Assembly (NCBI GenBank): GCA_020026195.1
Contig: JAHHQW010000069.1
Location: forward strand, 1-9,670
Direction of reading: 5' to 3'
From: Prevotella sp.
GTDB taxonomy: Bacteria > Bacteroidota > Bacteroidia > Bacteroidales > Bacteroidaceae
DNA: 9,670 nt
In this document: positions 1-7,566 of the stretch, piece by piece
Position numbering within the stretch: position 1 is the first letter of the stretch
Layout: the number at the start of each line of letters is the position of its first letter
Translations under genes and position numbers: made by a program
The notes under the pieces: model-generated
Told to the model about the DNA's origin: nothing
Seen by the model: only the letters and a program-made list of their open reading frames with translations
The model's database searches: none

Positions 1-2
1 TA

Positions 3-308
3 CGCCAAGGCTACATTGACAGATTTGAACATGTGGCAATGCAGATGCACATAGAGGTCGGCAAGCAGAGGATATATTTGAACCATTATCCTTTTCTATG
101 TTTTGATGGTGGATATAAAGATGTGTGGCAACTATTCGGGCACGTTCACACAAGGAAGAACAACACCGGTATAGATGCAGCCAGGCTTCAGTATCTCTAT
201 CCGATGCAATACGATGTAGGGGTTGATAACAATAACTTTACACCCATATCATTTGAACAGGTAAAAAGGATGATTGAAAAACAAGTAGAGCAATTTCATA
301 AGAAATAA
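3..308 (+). CDS. Calcineurin-like metallophosphoesterase, C-terminal part (5' end outside window)
   Basis: The reading frame is open from the first complete codon of the window, upstream of the internal ATG at 33, so this is the 3' end of a longer gene rather than a 91-residue protein. The visible part carries the last two metal-binding blocks of the calcineurin-like fold: LNHYPFL, where the His is a ligand, and LFGHVH, the GHxH block. It ends with a VGVDNNNFTPISFEQV stretch that I associate with small phage-like phosphoesterases of about 170-190 residues. The N-terminal DxH, GD and GNHD blocks would lie outside the window. The stop is TAA, and the next gene starts 16 bp later on the same strand, so the two are probably co-transcribed. 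The fold is clear; the substrate (nucleotide, phosphoprotein or nucleic-acid end) cannot be told. Confidence 0.85.
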   Translation, partial: RQGYIDRFEHVAMQMHIEVGKQRIYLNHYPFLCFDGGYKDVWQLFGHVHTRKNNTGIDAARLQYLYPMQYDVGVDNNNFTPISFEQVKRMIEKQVEQFHKK

Positions 309-324
309 AAAAGGAGGGTTATGT

Positions 325-867
325 ATGAGTGAATATACAACGGTCTATTTAAGACACAAAGATATGCCTTTGTTGAAAAAGAAAGAGCATCCGTCTCATG
401 AAGAATGCCAAAGTCAATCTAAAGAAGATTTGATGAAAGTCATTCGCGAAATAGATGAATATAACAAACAGGTTGCAAAGTCTTTGGGGTGTAAATTGTT
501 TTATCTTACTACTACCCCAAGTCGTGAATTGACTGTGCTTCCATGTAGTCCATCTCCAAGTGTGCTGACAAACGTCCTTCTTGAGGAGGTTTTATGCTTT
601 TACAAAGAAGAAATCGAACATTGTAAAAAGGCTATTGCTAAGAATAAAGAAGATATTGCCAAGTTGGAAGTACGAATAGCCAAAACGACCGTCGATTTGT
701 ACGATAAAATCAACAAGGAGATAGACAACTGCTATGAGAACATAGACTTTGAGGAAGAAGAACTTGAACACTACCAATTCCTGTATAATAAATTTTCTTT
801 CTTGGAGGGTATTATTGGCAATGAATCGAATTCAAAGAATTATGAACTGATTTATACAAAATATTAA
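325..867 (+). CDS. Hypothetical protein with C-terminal coiled coil
   Basis: I do not recognise a family for this 180-residue protein. It is hydrophilic, with no signal peptide or membrane segment. The first 80 residues are mixed, with a Ser/Pro-rich stretch (LPCSPSPS) near residue 75. From about residue 85 to 150 it is rich in Glu, Lys, Ile and Leu with heptad-like spacing (EEIEHCKKAIAKNKEDIAKL), which suggests a long coiled coil and oligomerisation. The start at 325 is chosen because a strong GGAGG lies at 313-317, 7 bp upstream; such a site is uncommon in Bacteroidales. An ATG at 321 is out of frame and too close to that site. The gene lies between two phosphoesterase genes, 16 bp after one and 13 bp before the other, so it is probably expressed with them. 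A role as their partner is only a guess from position. Confidence 0.75.
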   Translation: MSEYTTVYLRHKDMPLLKKKEHPSHEECQSQSKEDLMKVIREIDEYNKQVAKSLGCKLFYLTTTPSRELTVLPCSPSPSVLTNVLLEEVLCFYKEEIEHCKKAIAKNKEDIAKLEVRIAKTTVDLYDKINKEIDNCYENIDFEEEELEHYQFLYNKFSFLEGIIGNESNSKNYELIYTKY

Positions 868-880
868 TAAACAAAAGATT

Positions 881-1648
881 ATGAAGATACAATATATGAG
901 CGACCTGCATTTGGAATTCAGCGATAACAGCAGGTGGATGAAACATAATGAATTACCTGTAACTGGCGATGTTCTGGTTCTTGCCGGAGATATATTCTAT
1001 TTGAAAAACAAGGTTGCACCTTTGAGCTATTTTTGGAAATGGGCAGCTGTAAATTATCGGCAAGTGCTCATTGTGCCCGGAAACCATGAGTATTACAATT
1101 ATTGTGATGTGATGGATAAGGGACTACAATGGAATTGGATGTTCAAGAAGAATGTAGGATATTACCAGAATCAAGTAGTAAAGATTGATGATACTGATTT
1201 TATCATGAGCACTTTGTGGTCTCAGATTTCTCCTTCTGACGAGTATTTTATATGGAAAGGCATGAACGACTTTCGGCAAATAATGTATAATGGCAAATTA
1301 CTCCAAACTGAGGAGTTTAATCAGATGCATGAATTCTGCTTGGATTTCATCAAGCATAGTCTAACTGAAAGCACCGCAAAGCACATTGTGGTAGTAACAC
1401 ATCATCTTCCCACATTGGAGGCCGTCGCCCCTCACCATAAAGGTTCAGTGCTGAATAGTGCATTTGCAACTGAACTGAGTGGGCTTATTGCCGACAGTCG
1501 CATTGACGCATGGGTTTATGGGCATTCACATACCAACATTGATGCTGAGATAAACGGAACAAAGGTCGTTTGCAATCAGATGGGATATGTTTTCCAAAAT
1601 GAACATATCGCCAATGGTTTTGCTCCGGACAAGTGCCTTGTCTTGTGA
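881..1648 (+). CDS. Calcineurin-like metallophosphoesterase, complete
   Basis: This 255-residue protein has the complete motif set of the calcineurin-like phosphoesterase fold: SDLHLEF (Asp8, His10), AGDI (Asp37), PGNHEYY (Asn68, His69, Glu70), THHLP (His174/175) and YGHSHTN (His215, His217). These residues normally hold a two-metal centre (Mn, Fe or Zn) that hydrolyses phosphomonoesters or diesters. It starts directly at the fold with no signal peptide, so it should be cytoplasmic. Its length and motif spacing differ from the truncated phosphoesterase at the left edge, so the two are not simple duplicates. It is the last gene of the + strand operon, 13 bp after the coiled-coil gene, with no clear ribosome binding site in that gap. 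A long hairpin follows about 30 bp after the stop. The substrate is unknown; small phosphoesterases of this type are common in phage and mobile-element cargo. Confidence 0.9.
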   Translation: MKIQYMSDLHLEFSDNSRWMKHNELPVTGDVLVLAGDIFYLKNKVAPLSYFWKWAAVNYRQVLIVPGNHEYYNYCDVMDKGLQWNWMFKKNVGYYQNQVVKIDDTDFIMSTLWSQISPSDEYFIWKGMNDFRQIMYNGKLLQTEEFNQMHEFCLDFIKHSLTESTAKHIVVVTHHLPTLEAVAPHHKGSVLNSAFATELSGLIADSRIDAWVYGHSHTNIDAEINGTKVVCNQMGYVFQNEHIANGFAPDKCLVL

Positions 1649-1678
1649 AAGGCATAGGTTCGCCGGTAATACACTTTA

Positions 1679-1746
1679 AAGCCTCAATATATCATATAGT
1701 GAACAAAAAAGCACGTGTTCATATATTATATGATATATTGTGGCTT
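1679..1746 (+). terminator. Long AT-rich hairpin after the phosphoesterase operon
   Basis: An 18-base arm, GCCTCAATATATCATATA (1681-1698), pairs with 1727-1744 with one mismatch. Two more A-T pairs extend it outwards. GTGAAC (1699-1704) and GTTCAT (1717-1722) continue the stem inwards after a four-base ATAT bulge, leaving a loop of about 12 bases. A short T run (1750-1754) follows on the + strand. The position, 30 bp after the stop of the last gene, suits a terminator. The length and AT content also fit a cruciform or a remnant of a mobile-element end, so the function is not certain. Confidence 0.5.
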
Positions 1747-1785
1747 AATGTTTTTCTGTTGAATGCAAGTATAATACAGTAGTTC

Positions 1786-1869
1786 TACACTTTTTCAAGC
1801 GAATAAACCGAATTCGTTACACCTTTTCCAACGAATCATCCCCATTACACGACATCTTTTCAAGCGAAT
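1786..1869. repeat. Three imperfect short direct repeats
   Basis: Three units share a TACAC start and a CAAGCGAAT-like end: TACACTTTTTCAAGCGAAT at 1786-1804, TACACCTTTTCCAACGAAT at 1818-1836, and a longer unit at 1846-1869 with TACAC, a short insert, then TTTTCAAGCGAAT. The spacing between starts is 32 and then 28 bases. The array stops 16 bases before the left copy of the long direct repeat, and I see no equivalent array before the right copy. No ORF runs through it. It could be a set of protein-binding sites or a degenerate tandem duplication. Confidence 0.5.
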
Positions 1870-1884
1870 CACAGTATAAATCAC

Positions 1885-2300
1885 CGAAACCAACTTTACT
1901 TTATCTCCGTATTCATATATACGTGCATTAAAGTAAACCTAACAGAGGGAGAAAAAGAGATGGCTTCGCCAAAGCCAGACTGAATCATATCTACCGACTT
2001 TCTTTTGGGGGCTGCAAAACAATCCCAACTCCTACCTCAAAAGCAAAGCAAGACTCGCCCCTTGCCAAGCCACAAAAGGCAACCCGAAAATCCGTAAACC
2101 AGCCTTCCATTTTGCAGACGTAATCGGCGAAATTATCCCCGAGATGCCTTATCTTTGCGAAGCGGAGATTTCGGGGCAAAAGAGAACGATTTTCCCCATT
2201 TTCCCTCTGTTTTGAGATAGGCAACGAAGAAAAGTGTTAAATCTTCGATTTTTGAGCAGTATATCTTAAGTCATAAAACACTGATAATAAGCCATTATAA
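1885..2300. repeat. Left copy of the long dispersed direct repeat
   Basis: This stretch aligns with 9162-9600 in the same orientation. The first 92 bases (1885-1976 against 9162-9253) match at 88 positions without gaps. The remainder is still clearly alignable (about 80 percent by eye) but with small indels, and the tail from 2249 matches again after an 18-base gap. Each copy opens with a nested hairpin: TTTACTTTA (1895-1903) pairs with TAAAGTAAA (1929-1937), enclosing CGTAT/ATACG (1908-1912, 1919-1923). A small TGGCTT/AAGCCA hairpin follows near 1961-1977. GGCTGCAAAA (2010-2019) faces TTTTGCAG (2110-2117). A - strand ORF at 1991-2224 lies inside the repeat but is not kept as a gene, because differences between the copies do not favour third codon positions in any frame. 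I read it as a non-coding, structured element. Confidence 0.8.
2225..2253 (+). terminator. Small hairpin with T run in the left repeat copy
   Basis: CGAAGA (2225-2230) pairs with TCTTCG (2242-2247) around an 11-base loop, and a run of five T follows at 2249-2253. The right repeat copy keeps a related stem, GAAGAT (9488-9493) with ATCTTC (9516-9521), with a longer loop and ATTTT after it. The layout suits a weak terminator read on the + strand, which could block transcripts entering the - strand cassette from the left. It gives no T run on the - strand, so it is a poor candidate for ending the cassette operon. Confidence 0.3.
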
Positions 2301-2307
2301 TCAACCA

Positions 2308-2643
2308 CTATAATACAGCATAGGCATCTTTATTCGCAGTAGTTGCAAAAATCAACAACTTTAATTCGGGCTCGAAGCCTAGTGCCTTTTCTATTTCTGT
2401 ATCAATCTCACCTTCTGTTAACTGAGCATTCGCATAGTCATCCTTACCTTTGCATTGAATATCACAATATCCGCCATATTTTTCAACATATGAAAATACA
2501 CCAACACCATGCTGATTTCGCCCTTGGCAACCATGTCGTTTTATTGTATCTTCACAAGTCCATATTTCACCCCACAATAATTTGCAGAGTTTTTCAAAGT
2601 CTTGCCAGTTACTTGGCTTTTTCAATTGATTTTGTGCTATCAT
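2308..2643 (-). pseudogene. Mrr-like restriction endonuclease domain, C-terminally truncated and probably inactive
   Basis: The 111 residues match the start of the Mrr/restriction-endonuclease-like domain found alone or fused to NTPases in defence proteins: NWQDFEKLCKLLWG (12-25), GRNQHGVGVF (41-50), DIQCKGKD (61-68), then LTEGEIDTEIEKA and LLIFATTANKD. QxK (Gln63, Lys65) is the expected catalytic half-motif. The partner acid should sit in a GVD context, but residue 48 is Gly (GGT, one base from GAT), so metal binding is probably lost. Relatives continue well past the ATTANKD segment; here the frame closes five residues later (TAG, 2308), next to the left repeat copy. The start lies 39 bp after the NACHT gene, so it could be the last gene of that operon. 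It is probably the remnant of a longer effector gene. A small standalone binding protein with a dead nuclease fold is the alternative. Confidence 0.65.
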
Positions 2644-2682
2644 ACAAAGAAAATATTTTATATACCTAATCTTAAGTCATTG

Positions 2683-5600
2683 TCATTGTACAATCACAAT
2701 CAACTTCCTATCTCTATTCAACACAATATCATGTCCATATTCATCAAGATGCTGATATTGATGTTCTCTCCAACCCCTTAGTTCTACCGATTTAACACCT
2801 GCTGATGAAAGAACTGAATAGAAGCCCACTCTGATTCTTGGATCTTCAGTCTGTAATAGTTCTTCATATAGTTTATCAGCCGTTGCTTTATCTCGTTTCA
2901 ACCTCATGGTCAAGGGGGTAACAATCATTCGATAGACAAAAGTCTCTTGAAGTTTGGTCAAGTAGTATTTCAGGTTCTCCACAACTTTGTTATCATCCAT
3001 CATTGAGAATATGAAGTTGTATGAGGCATAACAATTAGTCAATTCATACTTGTTCTCTTTTAACTCGCTATAAATCTCTTTCAAATTTTCCACGTTAGTG
3101 TTGAGTGAACAATTAATTGATATTCTATTAAAGGAATCATCATGCCATTTCCACTCTTCCAGCTTCAGAAGCTGTTTTATATCTTCATCTTTATCAAATT
3201 CAGTGACAATGATTTGAGCCAATGTCGCAGACATTTCGCTATTCGTATTATCTATATTGGCTATAACCAATTCTTTCAATAACTGTTTCTGGTTTCCCAC
3301 TTTCATTAAGAACAGCAGAATATTTGCATCGTCAATATTATCTCTATTTTCATTAAGATACTTTACAATGATTCGAGCCGCGTCTGATGTTGTGTTAATA
3401 TATTTTGAGAAGAAAACAACATAGGAATAGATACACTTGTCTTCCTTAACAATTTTCTTTAAATTAGCCATATCATCGGCAAGTAAATAATCAGCCTCAT
3501 CAACGATTGTTTTCTCAATATATGGACTATCATTGTAGAAAATGTGCATCTGGGAAAATTCATACTCTTTACCACCAGAACTCAAGTTTAACTGCACATA
3601 TTCATCAAGCTTATGATACATTAGATATATACAGAATCGCATTTTGTATGTGTATTCTGTTGTCACCTGAGCCGTATCGAACACCTCCTCGGTAACTTTG
3701 AATACGTCTGTATCCCTCCCCGTCCTTTTCAAATGAACAACTAGACATAAGACCATATCACAAAGGACATAGGCATTCCCTTCCTGTTTGAATAGGTGTA
3801 ACATTCCCTCTAAATGCTCGTCCATACTCGACAGGTTGGAAATCTTATGTATCATCATGAGTCTTAAACGCGTATCCATGTGATACCACTTCTTAAGCAT
3901 TCGAGAGGCTAACTCAGAACCATGATATTTTACTATAATCTGACCAGCAAATCTATAGTCGTCAGAATAATTAGTCAGAAGGTACTCTTTGACATCCTGA
4001 CGCTCAGAATAATTCTGTATAATGGCTTCCAGTATGCCCCATTTTGAACCGAGGATATGGTCACTCATCGAGATTTCGCCATTGAGTATCCGTGGTATGT
4101 ACCTTTCTGCAAATTCCTCCTTGTAATGTTCTATATACACAGACACTGCACGGTCTTTCATTATATCCTTGTTCGCATTATCGATACATTTATCTAGATA
4201 TGCCTTAATACGTTCGTCATTGCCTTGGTATATTTCATATGCATATCCTGCTATCCACGAAGATTGGTTTAACGGCATCTCATCCAGACATCGCTGAAGT
4301 TTTTCGATAACATCAGCATCTTGTCCCCAGTTTTGGATGAGAGGATGGACAACAATATGCTGATAACTTTTCATCCCCTCTAATGCTTCAAGAAGTTTAG
4401 CTTTAATTCGAGAATCGTTAACAATGGTATTTACAATGAGGGACTCAGCACCCCACATAAAATGATTTTTGTCCCTATTGACAGCCCATTCGGTTATAAC
4501 TTGAAGCAAATCAGAAGATAGTTCTTGTCTTTGAATAATCGCCCACAATTCATATCCATTCCCAAAATTAAAAGAATATTCCTTATTAAGTTCCTCCCTG
4601 ATGGCCTTGATAACATTTGGATGATTTATCCAACATGTCAATAGATATTTCCAGGCTATATCCTTGCTAATACTACCTTGTTCTCTGTAGGGTGCGCTAA
4701 CCGACTTTAAAGCCTTTTGCATGACAGCATCGTCTTGTAGGAAATATTGCTGCAATAACCGGTTAGCCTCCTCTCGAATTGAAAATGGTAGTTCTGAAAC
4801 TAATTCAAGGATTCCATCAGATAAAACGGGCTCACCTTTAAATAAAGAAAACTCCATTTGATAAAAGTGAGTAAAGATGTCACCTGCCACAACTTTCCGT
4901 ATTAGCTCGTTTTCCTGATCTATATCTATCCCATCTACAATAACACTTCTAATGAAGAAGGCTACCACTTCTGGCAATGTTGATGGTACTATATATGAAT
5001 TAACCATCTCCAGCAACTTCTCATCTCCAGCGATATGATTCCTAATTACCTTAGATGCGAGTATTTTGTTGCTCACATCACCATTTATAACAGTCAAAAC
5101 AACAAACTGGCGATCTTCTTCCGTCAAGTTAGCCACTTGTGCCAAACCAGATAACCTAATGTCATGATATACGGAAGCCGAAGGGATATATCTGGAAATA
5201 AAGTCTTCAATACGAGCCTGTAATGAGGTATTATACAAACCATCGAGCAGGATTTCCAGTAAATCATGTTTGAAGTCATAATCAGATTCCCACTCAATCC
5301 TTTGTATGTATTCTTCAATTTCTTCGAGTAAGAAATATTTGGGTGCTTTCACAGATCTTACCAGAACCTCTAATTTCAACTTATACAAATAATAATCCCT
5401 ATAATCGTTTGTTCTTATAGGTTTTAAGATATTGTACAAACCTACAAAAGCTGATGCTGGCATCATTTCGAAAAGAAAGAGAACAACTTGGTGTAGCCCG
5501 GTATTCGAAACATTATCTCGAATAAACGCTTTAGCCCTCTCTATATCTACCGAAAGGTATTTGGCAGTCATAAATTCCTGTAGTTGCCTATTGATAAAGG

Positions 5601-7566
5601 AGATGCGAGAGCCTATTCTTTCCTCTATAACGCCCAGTTGATGTGTATCATGCCTGAATAAATCATCAACAATACGCGCATTATTCAGTTCCTGCCCTGA
5701 TGTCTGACTATTCAGATATTGGTTAAGCAGTATTTCTGCCTGGGTCTTATCCATGCTGCCATCATTGTAATAGTCAAACATTTCTTTTGACAGAACTCCA
5801 AGCATCATTTTGTTACTTGTGTAGTCAAATGACCCAGAATAGTCGTAAGCCTGGTACTTGCGTGACTGCTGATGCTTAACAAACAATTGCTCCATTATAC
5901 AGTCCATGGCTGCAATATTGTTGTGAGGAAGTTCGTTACCCTGTAGATATTGCCCAATAAGGATGGTTAGCAGCATAGGGTTCTCTTTCATACGATCAAC
6001 GTCATGTAGCGACCTCAACTTAGCAGATAGGAACTCTGCTGTCCTCTTTGTTTCGCGAACCAGACCATTATAATGATCAACGCATTTCTTCACAAGCTCA
6101 TCCTGCTGTAGCGCAGACAATGGTGCGATTGTATATGTGTCGCTTGTACTGAAGGGAGAATTGATATTCGCAATGCCATATTCCCTACTTGAAAAAATGG
6201 CTAGTAAATTACCAGCTTCTGTCTCCGCCTTCACTTTACGAATAATTCTATCTGCTTGTAAGGGCTCATCACCCCATTCATCTATTCCATCAGCTATTAA
6301 TAGTATCTTTTGCTGCTCAAATGCATATTCCAGATAATGGCTGTTTTTCTCCCATAACTTACTTTCTTGAAGCCAATCCCGAACTATGCTCTTTATATCA
6401 CTATCGCAATTCCTTGCCATATATGAAAATGGCATCCATACAGGTAAGTAGCCGTCATAGATATCCATTTTTCCTTTTAGTAGTTGTAAGGTAAGATACT
6501 TTAGCAAAGAAGACTTGCCTGAGCCGGGACCTCCCACAATGAGTAATATATTCCTGCTGGGATTCAATATGGTTGATGCAGGGATTCTGATTTCTCTATT
6601 GCTCGTTTTATTCAGTTGGCTATAGAATTCTTTAAGATATTGCTCACTATATTCTTGAATCTCACTACTTTTTATATAGAGATTTGTCGGATCAGCCAGA
6701 ACAAACTTCTCTTCTGGTTTCACTTGATCATCAGAATATAAGCTTTGTACTTCATCAATAAAGTCAGGCATTACAAATCTTGCCTCTAGAGGGACCCGCG
6801 TATTATTACGGTTAACCAGTATTGAATCATTGACATCACGGAACAAGCTACCGTAAACAACATCCATTGCTTGTTTACACTGTGTTATTTTGATGAAATT
6901 AAGTGATTTCCATCTTCGTAGCGTTAACTGTGATTTTATCTTTTCTTCTAATACCTGTGTAATCTTTACATTGTGAAACTCACCTTCCGTCGCAGCATAT
7001 TTCCATAGTACACCATACATCAATGGTTGATTCTGGGCAAAAACACCACCACCAGACATTCCATGTAAACTGTCCATCTTGTCTACATGCGAAGTGATAT
7101 TAACCAAATCTACTTTGCTATCTACACATTTACAGTCCAGTCTGGTAATTATATCTTGTGCCTCACCTGAAACCCCATATAGTTGCATGGATTTTTCTTC
7201 AATGAGGTCATCCGCCAACAAGAAGGGAGTAAAATGCTTTTCGCTCTTGTCAATCTTAATGATAAGAAAATCTTCACCAATAGGAAGTAAAGAATTCGAG
7301 ATAGTGTCTTTTGTAATGGTTTTATAGGTTACAAAATGGCCATCCTCAAATACTTCTATTTCGATTGTTCCTATCTTATCAAGAACAGCATTCAACTTCT
7401 TTTTTCTAGTATCTTTAAAAATATGCTGAGCTGTAAAGATATAATCATACTCGTCATCTCCATCTAATGGGTATAGGACTCCACTTCCTCGAAACTGGAG
7501 TCCTCTTCCTTTGATGTCAGCCTTTATCTTAACACAATTACTGCGTATGTCAAAAGTTGAATTCAT
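2683..7566 (-). CDS. Trypsin-like protease - NACHT NTPase - helical repeat protein (NLR-like, Avs/AVAST-type candidate)
   Basis: This 1627-residue protein has three parts. Residues 1-210 form a trypsin-like protease with a complete triad in context: TAQHIF (His48), EDFLIIK (Asp99) and GMSGGGVF (Ser171). Residues about 335-680 form a NACHT-type STAND NTPase: Walker A GGPGSGKSS (345-353, Lys351), Walker B ILLIADGIDEWG (421-432, Asp426, Asp429, Glu430), sensor FSSRE (458-462), NPMLLTIL (529-536) and ISFINRQLQEF (655-665). The remaining 950 residues look all-helical, HEAT/TPR-like, without obvious exact repeats; in this family that end is the sensor. There is no signal peptide or membrane segment. 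By analogy with bacterial NLR-like proteins, ligand binding would drive oligomerisation and activate the protease; its substrate is unknown. The gene starts inside the end of the MBL gene (17 bp overlap), pointing to coupled translation. All key residues are present. Confidence 0.92.
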   Translation of the reverse strand: MNSTFDIRSNCVKIKADIKGRGLQFRGSGVLYPLDGDDEYDYIFTAQHIFKDTRKKKLNAVLDKIGTIEIEVFEDGHFVTYKTITKDTISNSLLPIGEDFLIIKIDKSEKHFTPFLLADDLIEEKSMQLYGVSGEAQDIITRLDCKCVDSKVDLVNITSHVDKMDSLHGMSGGGVFAQNQPLMYGVLWKYAATEGEFHNVKITQVLEEKIKSQLTLRRWKSLNFIKITQCKQAMDVVYGSLFRDVNDSILVNRNNTRVPLEARFVMPDFIDEVQSLYSDDQVKPEEKFVLADPTNLYIKSSEIQEYSEQYLKEFYSQLNKTSNREIRIPASTILNPSRNILLIVGGPGSGKSSLLKYLTLQLLKGKMDIYDGYLPVWMPFSYMARNCDSDIKSIVRDWLQESKLWEKNSHYLEYAFEQQKILLIADGIDEWGDEPLQADRIIRKVKAETEAGNLLAIFSSREYGIANINSPFSTSDTYTIAPLSALQQDELVKKCVDHYNGLVRETKRTAEFLSAKLRSLHDVDRMKENPMLLTILIGQYLQGNELPHNNIAAMDCIMEQLFVKHQQSRKYQAYDYSGSFDYTSNKMMLGVLSKEMFDYYNDGSMDKTQAEILLNQYLNSQTSGQELNNARIVDDLFRHDTHQLGVIEERIGSRISFINRQLQEFMTAKYLSVDIERAKAFIRDNVSNTGLHQVVLFLFEMMPASAFVGLYNILKPIRTNDYRDYYLYKLKLEVLVRSVKAPKYFLLEEIEEYIQRIEWESDYDFKHDLLEILLDGLYNTSLQARIEDFISRYIPSASVYHDIRLSGLAQVANLTEEDRQFVVLTVINGDVSNKILASKVIRNHIAGDEKLLEMVNSYIVPSTLPEVVAFFIRSVIVDGIDIDQENELIRKVVAGDIFTHFYQMEFSLFKGEPVLSDGILELVSELPFSIREEANRLLQQYFLQDDAVMQKALKSVSAPYREQGSISKDIAWKYLLTCWINHPNVIKAIREELNKEYSFNFGNGYELWAIIQRQELSSDLLQVITEWAVNRDKNHFMWGAESLIVNTIVNDSRIKAKLLEALEGMKSYQHIVVHPLIQNWGQDADVIEKLQRCLDEMPLNQSSWIAGYAYEIYQGNDERIKAYLDKCIDNANKDIMKDRAVSVYIEHYKEEFAERYIPRILNGEISMSDHILGSKWGILEAIIQNYSERQDVKEYLLTNYSDDYRFAGQIIVKYHGSELASRMLKKWYHMDTRLRLMMIHKISNLSSMDEHLEGMLHLFKQEGNAYVLCDMVLCLVVHLKRTGRDTDVFKVTEEVFDTAQVTTEYTYKMRFCIYLMYHKLDEYVQLNLSSGGKEYEFSQMHIFYNDSPYIEKTIVDEADYLLADDMANLKKIVKEDKCIYSYVVFFSKYINTTSDAARIIVKYLNENRDNIDDANILLFLMKVGNQKQLLKELVIANIDNTNSEMSATLAQIIVTEFDKDEDIKQLLKLEEWKWHDDSFNRISINCSLNTNVENLKEIYSELKENKYELTNCYASYNFIFSMMDDNKVVENLKYYLTKLQETFVYRMIVTPLTMRLKRDKATADKLYEELLQTEDPRIRVGFYSVLSSAGVKSVELRGWREHQYQHLDEYGHDIVLNRDRKLIVIVQ

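Noticed and set aside
592..777. Hydrophobic 61-codon - strand ORF that could look like a membrane protein
   Set aside because: It is antisense to the Lys/Glu-rich coiled-coil region, which reads as Phe/Leu on the other strand.
1786..1869. CRISPR array
   Set aside because: Only three degenerate units with unequal spacing and almost no spacer length; no cas genes are present.
1991..2224. 77-codon - strand ORF in the left repeat copy
   Set aside because: It lies wholly inside a repeat whose second copy interrupts the frame, and shows no protein-like substitution pattern.
2343..2669. 108-codon + strand ORF
   Set aside because: It is antisense to the nuclease fragment, whose - strand frame has a recognisable domain.
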